This document shows positions 1 to 5,661 of a stretch of 63,903 bases of DNA, piece by piece. The translations under genes and the position numbers were made by a program. The first letter of the stretch is position 1. Every line of letters starts with the position of its first letter. Under the pieces are notes generated by a model that was not told the DNA's origin, ran no database searches, and saw only the letters and a program-made list of their open reading frames with translations. The DNA is from a virus. Location of the stretch: positions 1-63,903 of IMG/VR virus record IMGVR_UViG_3300042898_001199; one strand, given 5' to 3'.

Positions 1-206
1 AAAGAACAATGGCTGATATAAGTAAGTGCATAGGGACAGATTGTCCCCACAAAGAAAAGTGCTACCGATTTACAGCACCGGCTAACGAGTACGCCCAAGC
101 CTATTTTACGGAGCCGCCAATCAAGGAGGACGGAACCTGCGATATGTTCTGGGGAAAGACACAGACAGACATCCTCTCCCAACTCAAGGAGATTGTCAAG
201 GGATAG
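1..206 (+). CDS. Small cysteine-containing phage protein (wraps from 63897)
   Basis: This is the 3' part of a gene that starts at ATG 63897. Read across the junction the frame is open and begins MEKRTMADISK, so the full product is about 70 residues. An internal ATG at 9 would give 65 residues. It has Cys at CIGTDC, one more in EKCYRF and one in GTCDMF, a spacing that suggests a small metal or disulfide knuckle. I recall similar short Cys proteins in Bacteroidota phages but no function. The preceding genes at 63293 and 63679 start in the same stop-CT-ATGGAA context, which supports the start at 63897. Confidence 0.75.
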   Translation, partial: RTMADISKCIGTDCPHKEKCYRFTAPANEYAQAYFTEPPIKEDGTCDMFWGKTQTDILSQLKEIVKG

Positions 207-316
207 CGTGACAAATCCTCACGCCTTCAAAAATTGTCAAGATATCGTTTTACCTTTTGGATTTTTTTGTCCTGCAAGTCAATGACTTTTCGTGACAAAT
301 ACATAGGTAAAAATGT

Positions 317-336
317 TACCACACTATAGTATGGTA
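317..336. promoter_or_regulatory. 20-bp near-perfect palindrome, operator-like
   Basis: TACCACACTATAGTATGGTA is self-complementary except for one mismatched pair, centred between 326 and 327. Such a symmetric site suits a homodimeric DNA-binding protein, for example the XRE regulator at 1141-1329. No promoter of the TAnnTTTG type lies next to it, so the function is open. Confidence 0.4.
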
Positions 337-493
337 TAACAGTCATTAACCCCAATTTCACAGGCTAATGCATAGTATATCATACTTTAATGTGGTTTAG
401 GTAAAATGGCAAACCTCTCCCTTATAAGGAGCATAGCCGCCTAATTTTATCCCTCTAATGACATCTTATGAGTTAGATGCTATAAACCACACC

Positions 494-512
494 TGTCCGA
501 TATAAGCGGACA
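494..512. other. Hairpin, 6-bp stem with 7-nt loop
   Basis: TGTCCG (494-499) pairs with CGGACA (507-512) around loop ATATAAG. No T-tract follows on either strand, so it is not a simple terminator. It may be a protein-binding dyad in the control region. Confidence 0.35.
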
Positions 513-555
513 ACCAACAAAAGACAGTGTTCTCATTTACTGGCAAATGTTTGAT

Positions 556-640
556 TGTGGAAAATAATCCCCAGAACAGGCGATATAGTGGAAAATAATC
601 AATAAAGCATACACCTTTATCAATCATAGTGGAAATATCA
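556..640 (+). repeat. Three DnaA-box-like repeats, (T/A)GTGGAAAA type
   Basis: GTGGAAAATAATC occurs exactly at 557-569 and 588-600, and a variant GTGGAAATATC at 629-639. With the preceding base the first reads TGTGGAAAA, close to the DnaA box TGTGGATAA. Inverted copies TTTTCCACA lie at 773-781 and 2654-2662. Repeats of this kind at an AT-rich non-coding site are typical of initiator binding, and the phage encodes a DnaA-domain-IV-like protein at 55727-56239. Iteron function is inferred. Confidence 0.45.
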
Positions 641-652
641 GTTTCAAACTGA
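638..652. promoter_or_regulatory. Perfect 15-nt palindrome
   Basis: TCAGTTTCAAACTGA is a perfect dyad (7+1+7) directly after the third DnaA-box-like repeat. It could be an operator or part of the origin. No adjacent promoter was recognised. Confidence 0.35.
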
Positions 653-990
653 CAAGGGTGATATAAAACGCCATTACTAAAAAATCACAAGAGTATTGGC
701 GAAATATAGAATGCCAAACTCCGTAACAAAAACACGCCAAACTCGGAAGTTCTCCGAATTACCTGCATGAATTTTTCCACAATCCCCATGCGCCATTGTC
801 AAGTTTATTACGCAAAAAACTAGACACAAGCACCTAGGGACAACTCGTCCCCACAGCAACACACAAATCTCACCTACACCCGAAAGGACCATTAGGTCGA
901 CACCAACAAGATGGTAGATTATATCTTAACGCTGTACGAAAATTATATATTAAAGCAGTCGGTTACAAAACGTAGCCAACTGGTGACAAA

Positions 991-1015
991 AACCCGTGAT
1001 AAACTGTCACGGGTT
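991..1015 (-). terminator. Rho-independent terminator, minus strand
   Basis: AACCCGTGA (991-999) and TCACGGGTT (1007-1015) form a perfect 9-bp stem with a 7-nt loop. On the minus strand the stem runs into TTTTTGTC. It lies downstream of the minus-strand pair 2122-1331 and 1329-1141 and would end their transcript. Confidence 0.75.
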
Positions 1016-1140
1016 GGTTAGCACCACTACCCAACTGTAGACACATAGTCGACACTCCATAAAAATTTTTTTTTAGAGGGGTCGATTTCGACCACCTTTA
1101 GCATTATGCAAGATCTGCATTTTACGATACCACCCCCCTC

Positions 1141-1329
1141 TTATCCTATAACCACATTAATCCGGTAGCCTAAGTGGGACAGCATCGAACACATATCGCC
1201 AAAGGACACGTCAATCGATCCTCTCTCAACACGACTCAGCCACGCACCACTCTTCCCCACTACACCAGCCAAAGAACATAAGCTCATACCATGTAACTTA
1301 CGCAAACGTCTCAAATCATCCGTCAACAT
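1141..1329 (-). CDS. XRE-family helix-turn-helix regulator
   Basis: A 62-residue protein that is essentially one Cro/CI-type HTH domain. Residues about 5-55 carry the helix pattern LRRLRKLHGMSLCSLAGVVG followed by a recognition helix with GAWLSRVERG. The family binds DNA as dimers. The gene begins one base after the stop of the PAPS-reductase-like gene and is followed by the terminator at 991-1015, so the two form one operon. It may control the palindromic sites in the neighbouring non-coding regions. Confidence 0.8.
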   Translation of the reverse strand: MLTDDLRRLRKLHGMSLCSLAGVVGKSGAWLSRVERGSIDVSFGDMCSMLSHLGYRINVVIG

Positions 1330-1330
1330 A

Positions 1331-2122
1331 TTAAAATAATTTTAATTGACCCATGCTCTTAACGCCATCCATAATAGGTTGAACATTAGGGTCTATAATA
1401 TCAGCAAACTCTATCTCGCAAAAAGTACCGCAGTCAGGCACAATAGGTGGATCATGTCTCCCCTCACTCTCACTCATCTCATCCAAGAAACGCCCCTTAA
1501 TACACGAATGACCAACCTCCCTCTCCAAAACAGCCATACGCTCATACTGATCCGGGAAGTGCTTCCGTACATGATTCCAATAACCCTTTCCCCCCTTGAC
1601 ACAACCAATACAGTTATTGTTATGGAAACCGAGAGTATACATCTCAGGCAAGCGTATACCATTCTTCAATAAAAGCTCGGCACACATACTCTTAGTCATC
1701 CTCTGGTCAATCAAAGGATAAACAGGCCTGCTGTCAGGATACTGTTGAGCAAAGCGTATAGCTCGATTAACCTCCTTCTGGCTGAACTCAAAGCCAAATA
1801 CTTGCCCCTCATATTCAAAATCTTTCTCGATAGCCTTACGAACATCCTTCTTTAACTCCTTGGTACACCTAGCACCAGCAGCACCATTAACATAACCAGT
1901 ACGCTTGATCACATCAAACTGATCTACATACTTACCGCTACGCCTACGCTCAACAGGGACACCAATCCAACGCTCACAGTCAACAATAAAACGCTCGTTA
2001 TCCTTATGGGCAGAGTCAATCTCCATGTAAAACAAACGGACATTCTCTTTACCATACATCTCTACAGCTATGCGACACGCTACAGCCGAAGTAACACCAC
2101 AACTAAACCATCCAATGTACAT
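1331..2122 (-). CDS. PAPS-reductase / PP-loop ATP pyrophosphatase-like protein
   Basis: 263 residues. The N-terminus reads MYIGWFSCGVTSAVAC, a PP-loop of the SxGxxS type used by adenylating N-type ATP pyrophosphatases (PAPS reductase, DndC, thiolation enzymes). Further marks are DSAHKDNERF near 38-48, ARCTKELKK near 85, and a C-terminal Cys group (CIGC near 165, then Cys in GHSCIKGR and DCGTFC), which could bind a metal or Fe-S cluster as in DndC-like proteins. Phage members are often suspected of nucleic-acid modification or sulfur transfer, but no partner dnd genes are present. The role stays unknown. A promoter lies at 2153-2186. Confidence 0.8.
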   Translation of the reverse strand: MYIGWFSCGVTSAVACRIAVEMYGKENVRLFYMEIDSAHKDNERFIVDCERWIGVPVERRRSGKYVDQFDVIKRTGYVNGAAGARCTKELKKDVRKAIEKDFEYEGQVFGFEFSQKEVNRAIRFAQQYPDSRPVYPLIDQRMTKSMCAELLLKNGIRLPEMYTLGFHNNNCIGCVKGGKGYWNHVRKHFPDQYERMAVLEREVGHSCIKGRFLDEMSESEGRHDPPIVPDCGTFCEIEFADIIDPNVQPIMDGVKSMGQLKLF

Positions 2123-2152
2123 AATTTTTAAATTTTTTTTTAATGCGTTTTA

Positions 2153-2186
2153 CAAATATACAACAAATTTACGTCTCAGTTAACAA
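2153..2186 (-). promoter_or_regulatory. Bacteroidota-type promoter for 2122-1141 operon
   Basis: On the minus strand TATATTTG (2160-2153) matches the -7 box TAnnTTTG, and a TTG lies at 2186-2184. The 23-nt spacer is longer than the usual 19-21. It lies about 30 nt before the start codon at 2122. Confidence 0.5.
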
Positions 2187-2630
2187 AACGCGGTAAAAGT
2201 TTTACTCAGAAGTAAATAAATAACCGCAAAAAGGGGATCAGGGGATAACCAAATCCAAAACAAAAAGGGGGCAAGAAGTCAAATGTGAGGGGTTTCCAAT
2301 CCCATGGCCCACCCCCCTCAAGTAAATAAAATCGGGATTTGCGACCCCACCCCGGCCTAGCAGGAACCATGACCCAAGCCAAGACCTTGGTTATCAGCAT
2401 GTTGCATCCACGTTTCGCCCCTAACTTTAAGGATTGCCCAGCCAACACATTATATATGTAGCGATACATGATGTCGGCATCATACATCACACGTCAGCTC
2501 TAGCACACAGCATAGCAACCCAACAACAACAAGCCATGCAATACTATACAGCTCACACACAACGCATGCCTATTGCCCTGCAATACTACGGCATATCATC
2601 AGTCAACAAAGCCTTGACCTCAACCCCTTA

Positions 2631-2779
2631 GTGTATCATGTACACTTACTACGTTTTCCACATAAGCCTGTTCATAACTATAGTGTGCCGTCAACACAAT
2701 AAACCATGGCATACCTGAGTTGCGCCAAACCCTTGACCTTAGTGTACATTACACACCAACCTTAGTGTACTTCATACAC
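2631..2779. repeat. Three operator-like dyads GTGTA-N3/5-TACAC in tandem repeats
   Basis: Sites at 2631-2645 (spacer TCATG), 2742-2754 (spacer CAT) and 2765-2779 (spacer CTTCA) each have GTGTA followed by TACAC and are preceded by (C)CTTA. CCTTGACCT precedes two of them, and AGCCTrTTCrTwAC follows two. The layout looks like duplicated operator units upstream of the left operon. The binding protein is unknown; the XRE protein at 1141 is a candidate. Confidence 0.5.
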
Positions 2780-3044
2780 ATTAGCCTATTCGTTACGGCA
2801 GAAACCCTCCGCATGTGACCATTTATAAGTCCTGCCAAACCTACATTCCTTTCCTATAGACCTTCTGCATCCCTTGTCTTTGCTATGTTCTTAAAATAGT
2901 ACGAATTATTATCATTTTTTTATCATTGGTTATCAGTTAGTTACAATTTATTTTCATTTATTTTCATATGCCACACAATATAATCTAGCAATCTGCATTA
3001 TCCCTTCAAGAGCAACGGCTCGGAGCAAAGATTCCCTTACTGAT

Positions 3045-3105
3045 TACTACCCGTACTGATGAGATATCAGTTGTACACAGGAGTGTTATTCGAATAGAGG
3101 TAGTA
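3045..3105 (+). other. Branched inverted repeat in operon leader
   Basis: TACTACC (3045-3051) pairs with GGTAGTA (3099-3105). Inside, GTAC+TGAT (3053-3060) can pair with ATCA..GTAC (3066-3076). The enclosed CTGATGAG resembles a hammerhead core, but the GAAA element and stem III are missing. It may be a folded leader RNA or a protein-binding dyad. Confidence 0.3.
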
Positions 3106-3230
3106 GAGGGTAGAGAGTTTAGCTAGATAGAAGTAGTACTCAACTATACTTAGCCGTCAAAGGTAACTAACTGAGCAAGGGTGTTACACGGAGAGAGTAC
3201 TAGTCACACAGGTCGGACTTAAAAGACCAA

Positions 3231-3242
3231 AGTTCTTTGACA
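3231..3242 (+). promoter_or_regulatory. boxA-like antitermination motif
   Basis: AGTTCTTTGACA matches the boxA core (TGYTCTTTRANA) bound by NusB/S10 in rRNA leaders. The run-on GTTCTTTGACATATCG resembles, from memory, the boxA context of Bacteroidota rRNA operons. It sits 15 nt before a tRNA-like minihelix and about 100 nt before the first gene of a long operon, a sensible place for an antitermination site. Alternatively TTTGACA could be a -33 promoter element, but no TAnnTTTG follows. Confidence 0.5.
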
Positions 3243-3256
3243 TATCGGTAACACAC

Positions 3257-3318
3257 TGAAACGCTTGGAGAGGTCTGCTCGTGAGAGAGGCTTTGGGGTT
3301 CGACTCCCCACGTTTCGC
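3257..3318 (+). ncRNA. tRNA-like minihelix (acceptor + T arm) in operon leader
   Basis: TGAAACG (3257-3263) pairs over 7 bp (one G-U) with CGTTTCG (3311-3317). Directly inside its 3' strand lies a perfect T arm: TGGGG, loop TTCGACT, CCCCA (3294-3310). The 31 nt between (3264-3293) start CTTGGAGAGG, like a D-loop, but form no anticodon stem that I can find, so it is not a normal tRNA. A CCA occurs at 3322-3324, three bases off the usual place. The acceptor/T-stem stack is the shape recognised by RNase P and RNase Z. It ends 21 nt before the first gene of the operon. Confidence 0.55.
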
Positions 3319-3339
3319 TAACCAATTAATACACACACT

Positions 3340-3699
3340 ATGTACAAAATTGCATTTCATCTAGCACGAGGAGTTCACTTCATGCATTGGCAAATTAAGG
3401 GAGATAACGGAGAGGTAATCTACGTTAACCCTAACGAGAGTGACATTGTTATTCACGGATGTAAACTGAAGAACCAAAGGAGTACCTCACTCAAGATTCA
3501 CCAAGGCGGTGACAAGTTCAGATGTGCTTGGGTTCAATTCGATTCATTCGAGATTGTGCCACTATCTAACTACACGTCAAAGACTCAAGTTCGTTTCAAT
3601 CCGAGGGTTAAACCTACGTGGGTTGTAGGAGGTGTTGACGAGCAGGACAACAGAGAGTTCAACGTCCTTTACACTAACCGTTCACAGCTATTTGCATAA
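3340..3699 (+). CDS. Hypothetical protein, first gene of left operon
   Basis: 119 residues, beta-rich with basic and aromatic residues; no recognised family. ATG at 3340 follows an A-rich leader without Shine-Dalgarno, as for most genes here. Its TAA stop (3697-3699) is immediately followed by the first base of a hammerhead ribozyme, so the 3' end of this coding segment would be set by self-cleavage at 3746. Confidence 0.7.
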   Translation: MYKIAFHLARGVHFMHWQIKGDNGEVIYVNPNESDIVIHGCKLKNQRSTSLKIHQGGDKFRCAWVQFDSFEIVPLSNYTSKTQVRFNPRVKPTWVVGGVDEQDNREFNVLYTNRSQLFA

Positions 3700-3752
3700 G
3701 GTTTACTGAAGAGAGTTTAATACTCGAAACGGGGGTTATCCCCGTCTAAACC
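3700..3752 (+). ncRNA. Hammerhead ribozyme 1 (type I)
   Basis: All conserved parts are present. Stem I is GGTTTA (3700-3705) with TAAACC (3747-3752). The core CTGAAGA spans 3706-3712. Stem II is GAGT (3713-3716) with ACTC (3722-3725), loop TTAAT. GAAA lies at 3726-3729. Stem III is CGGGG (3730-3734) with CCCCG (3740-3744), loop GTTAT. The cleavage triplet GTC ends at 3746, so the cut is between 3746 and 3747. The open end at stem I makes it type I. It starts right after the stop codon of the upstream gene. No internal loop is visible in stem I, so the usual loop-loop contact may be weak. Confidence 0.9.
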
Positions 3753-3771
3753 AATTTAAATCAATAATGCC

Positions 3772-3879
3772 ATGGAGACTAAAATCTTAAGAATCGAGGG
3801 GAACTTTGAAGTAATCGGGTTCTTCATCAACGGAGTATTAGTACGCACTACGAAGAGACGTGTATACTCTTGGAACTAA
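3772..3879 (+). CDS. Very small hypothetical protein (35 aa)
   Basis: ATG at 3772 in the context AATGCCATGG. The product has the pattern NFEVIGFFINGVLV followed by a basic TTKRRV tail, probably a small beta-hairpin. It is the first gene downstream of ribozyme 1. No family recognised. Confidence 0.5.
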   Translation: METKILRIEGNFEVIGFFINGVLVRTTKRRVYSWN

Positions 3880-3906
3880 AACATTAATCATCTAATACCA
3901 ATTGCC

Positions 3907-4062
3907 ATGAACTCAAATCAGAAAACCATCAACAGCCTGTCTTTACTAGGTATCGCAGGAGGACTTCTTCTAGTGAGCTTGAGCATGACCTTCTTTGGAG
4001 GAGTGTTCATCACACTATTCACCTTATCATTGACAGCTAACCTGCTGTTGCCACAACACTAA
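3907..4062 (+). CDS. Small two-helix membrane protein (51 aa)
   Basis: After a short polar N-terminus (MNSNQKTINS) residues about 11-47 are almost wholly hydrophobic with Gly-Gly turns, consistent with two membrane helices. It is the middle gene of the segment between the two ribozymes. Small phage membrane proteins can act as holins or exclusion factors; nothing here decides it. Confidence 0.55.
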   Translation: MNSNQKTINSLSLLGIAGGLLLVSLSMTFFGGVFITLFTLSLTANLLLPQH

Positions 4063-4082
4063 CCAATAAATACATAGAAAAC

Positions 4083-4412
4083 ATGAACGTATTACAATTG
4101 AACATTGGGCTGAATAACAACCCTTACAGCCCTGAGGAAGTTACTCGACTACTTACTACATACTTTGACGGATTAGTGGGAGTCAGAGAACACATGGGCG
4201 AGTGGGAGGGTGAGCCTGAGCCAACGATGGTTGTTAAGATTGTTGTTGACATGGAGTATACCGATGCTTACATCATGGTCTCAACAATGGCTAGCAACTT
4301 CACTCAAGACTGCATCGCAATGAAGTTCAACGATAAAGGAACTTTGGTTTATAATGTCGATTACGAGGGGAACCCATTCGACTTCAGCGATGAATATTTC
4401 ATCGAGTTCTAG
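4083..4412 (+). CDS. Hypothetical acidic protein (109 aa)
   Basis: An acidic protein with a mixed alpha/beta pattern (EEVTRLLTTYFDGLVGVRE, then MVVKIVVDMEYTDAYIMVS). No family recognised. Its TAG stop (4410-4412) shares its last base with stem I of ribozyme 2, so the ribozyme begins exactly at the end of the gene, as for ribozyme 1. Confidence 0.7.
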   Translation: MNVLQLNIGLNNNPYSPEEVTRLLTTYFDGLVGVREHMGEWEGEPEPTMVVKIVVDMEYTDAYIMVSTMASNFTQDCIAMKFNDKGTLVYNVDYEGNPFDFSDEYFIEF

Positions 4413-4471
4413 GTTAACTGATGAGTCCTGAGTGGACGAAACGTGAGGCTCTCCAGCCTCATGTCTTAACC
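4412..4471 (+). ncRNA. Hammerhead ribozyme 2 (type I)
   Basis: Stem I is GGTTAA (4412-4417) with TTAACC (4466-4471). The core CTGATGA spans 4418-4424. Stem II is GTCC (4425-4428) with GGAC (4434-4437), loop TGAGT. GAAA lies at 4438-4441. Stem III is an 8-bp helix CGTGAGGC (4442-4449) with GCCTCATG (4456-4463), one G-U pair, loop TCTCCA. The GTC triplet ends at 4465, so the cut is between 4465 and 4466. Compared with ribozyme 1 all three stems differ in sequence yet stay paired, which is covariation support within this one genome. Confidence 0.93.
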
Positions 4472-4485
4472 AAATAATTATTGCC

Positions 4486-4722
4486 ATGAATACTGAAGAA
4501 CAACTGAAAAAAAGGCTTGCCCTTATTGAGGATGACTTGCGAGTAATTCGAGAGTTCATCTACATCCAAGGTTTGACATCGGAGTTCGAGAAATCGACCC
4601 CGTATTCTGACGAGGCTTGGGTTCACCTGAACAACATCGACATTGCATGTGACCTAAGCGATGACGAGTGCCTGACTTGGAAAACATTTACAAACTTTAA
4701 CGAACAAACTAGACCGCTATGA
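4486..4722 (+). CDS. Hypothetical acidic protein (78 aa)
   Basis: The N-terminal half (residues 1-30) is a charged amphipathic helix (EEQLKKRLALIEDDLRVIRE) and the rest is acidic. It is the first gene after ribozyme 2 and its stop overlaps the next start (ATGA). No family recognised. Confidence 0.65.
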   Translation: MNTEEQLKKRLALIEDDLRVIREFIYIQGLTSEFEKSTPYSDEAWVHLNNIDIACDLSDDECLTWKTFTNFNEQTRPL

Positions 4723-5000
4723 GCAGAATCACCAAACTTCAGAAGCAGATTGCCGATGCACACATCAGAGCAAATCGAGAGGGTTCATTCACTAACTTGA
4801 AAGTAAATTCAAAAGAGGAATTTCACCAAGCCTTGGAGAGAGGTGAGACCTACGAAATAGTCTACAAAGAAATTGTATACAGATACGCCTCGATGACTAG
4901 CCTGATAATGGCTAATGTACTAGACCACGAGAGCAAGGCTTACACACAGGCTGTGTACAAAGGATTTAAAAACGTGCTTAATTCAATCGATGTAAAATGA
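4719..5000 (+). CDS. Hypothetical protein (93 aa)
   Basis: Overlaps its neighbours by ATGA at both ends, so it is translationally coupled within the operon. Basic helical N-terminus (SRITKLQKQIADAHIRANRE), otherwise mixed. Function unknown. Confidence 0.65.
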   Translation: MSRITKLQKQIADAHIRANREGSFTNLKVNSKEEFHQALERGETYEIVYKEIVYRYASMTSLIMANVLDHESKAYTQAVYKGFKNVLNSIDVK

Positions 5001-5209
5001 AACCGAGTTACCACAACATGAAGCTACCCATGATTAAGGGAGCAATAACCTTCCCCTGTAGGGCTAAGGTAGAACTACGCATTCAGGTATACGGAAGAGT
5101 GGTAGTGAGTGAGGTGAACTTCAGCAATGAGGTTCACGTTATGAACTACACGAAACTGATGTACCGCAAGATGATGGACGTACTGACAATTGAAAAACTT
5201 AATAACTAA
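4997..5209 (+). CDS. Hypothetical basic protein (70 aa)
   Basis: Coupled to the upstream gene by ATGA overlap. The middle alternates hydrophobic and polar residues (KVELRIQVYGRVVVSEV), suggesting a small beta sheet. No family recognised. Confidence 0.6.
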   Translation: MKPSYHNMKLPMIKGAITFPCRAKVELRIQVYGRVVVSEVNFSNEVHVMNYTKLMYRKMMDVLTIEKLNN

Positions 5210-5222
5210 TAAATACACACAC

Positions 5223-5429
5223 ATGAACATTGACACACTAATCGCATACGAGTCAGGGGAACTGAACGATGCCGATACTATAACCTTCTTTGCAGACCTT
5301 GTTAAAACCAAGATGGCTTGGAGTCTTCAGGGAAGTTACGGACGCATGGCTTCAGCCATGATTGATGCAGGGTTTATCTCTCCTGAGGGAGAGGTGACCG
5401 AGTTAGCAGAAGAAACCTTTAATAATTAA
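5223..5429 (+). CDS. Conserved small phage protein (YESGEL / LQGSYGRMA type)
   Basis: 68 residues from ATG 5223; an upstream TTG in frame is less likely because the sequence MNIDTLIAYESGEL is the usual N-terminus of this family. It carries the signature WSLQGSYGRMASAMIDAGFI. I recall this small protein in many unrelated tailed phages, usually in early regions, without known function. Confidence 0.75.
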   Translation: MNIDTLIAYESGELNDADTITFFADLVKTKMAWSLQGSYGRMASAMIDAGFISPEGEVTELAEETFNN

Positions 5430-5433
5430 TACA

Positions 5434-5661
5434 ATGGAAAAACTATTCAAACAATTAGTGGGGAAAAAAATCGCCAGTCTCCGTTACATGACCAAGGGCG
5501 AGTGCGAGGCACTAGGGTTCCACAAGAGTTCGATAATCATTCGACTAGACGATGGCACATGGCTCATCCCAATTGCAGATGATGAGATGAATGACGGAGG
5601 TTCTCTGTACACGATAGGCAAAGGGGAGGAAAATATAATACCAACAACGTACACCACATGA
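5434..5661 (+). CDS. Hypothetical protein (75 aa)
   Basis: Starts 4 nt after the previous stop and overlaps the next start by ATGA. The sequence has a compact pattern with GKKIASLRYM and SSIIIRLDDGTWLIPIADDE, a small beta-rich fold. I recall similar short early phage proteins. Function unknown. Confidence 0.65.
   Translation: MEKLFKQLVGKKIASLRYMTKGECEALGFHKSSIIIRLDDGTWLIPIADDEMNDGGSLYTIGKGEENIIPTTYTT

Larger units (their letters stand above)
207..1140. other. Non-coding control region, candidate replication origin
   Basis: No convincing gene lies in these 930 bases; the only long frame (677-892, minus) is hydrophobic and Cys-rich without family features. The stretch holds several palindromes (317-336, 494-512, 638-652), repeats resembling DnaA boxes (556-640 and 773-781) and a terminator for the minus-strand genes to its right (991-1015). 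Dyads, boxes and a phage-encoded DnaA-like protein at 55727 make this the best origin candidate in the genome. That function is inference. Confidence 0.5.
2187..3339. other. Non-coding leader and control region of the left operon
   Basis: About 1.15 kb without a credible gene. It holds G-runs (about 2235-2300), three GTGTA..TACAC dyads in degenerate tandem repeats (2631-2779), an isolated TTTTCCACA box (2654-2662), a branched inverted repeat (3045-3105), a boxA-like site (3231) and a tRNA-like minihelix (3257-3318). No clear TAnnTTTG promoter was found on the plus strand, so the start of the operon mRNA is not located. Confidence 0.6.

Noticed and set aside
677-892. 71-aa minus-strand reading frame
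   Set aside because: Cys/Val-rich frame over DnaA-box-like and palindromic control sequence with no gene-like features.
2235-2300. G-quadruplex from four G-runs
   Set aside because: Loops between runs are too long (over 20 nt) for a convincing quadruplex.
2206-2490. 94-aa minus-strand reading frame
   Set aside because: Composition is odd (Trp/Phe/Pro-rich), no family, overlaps G-run and control sequence, and has no coupling to other genes.
3056-3094. Possible third hammerhead (CTGATGAG ... CGAA)
   Set aside because: The GAAA element reads GAAT, no stem III or NUH site follows and stem II does not fit, so it lacks essential core parts.
3257-3318. Functional tRNA gene
   Set aside because: No D stem or anticodon stem can be formed in the 31-nt interior, so it cannot decode.
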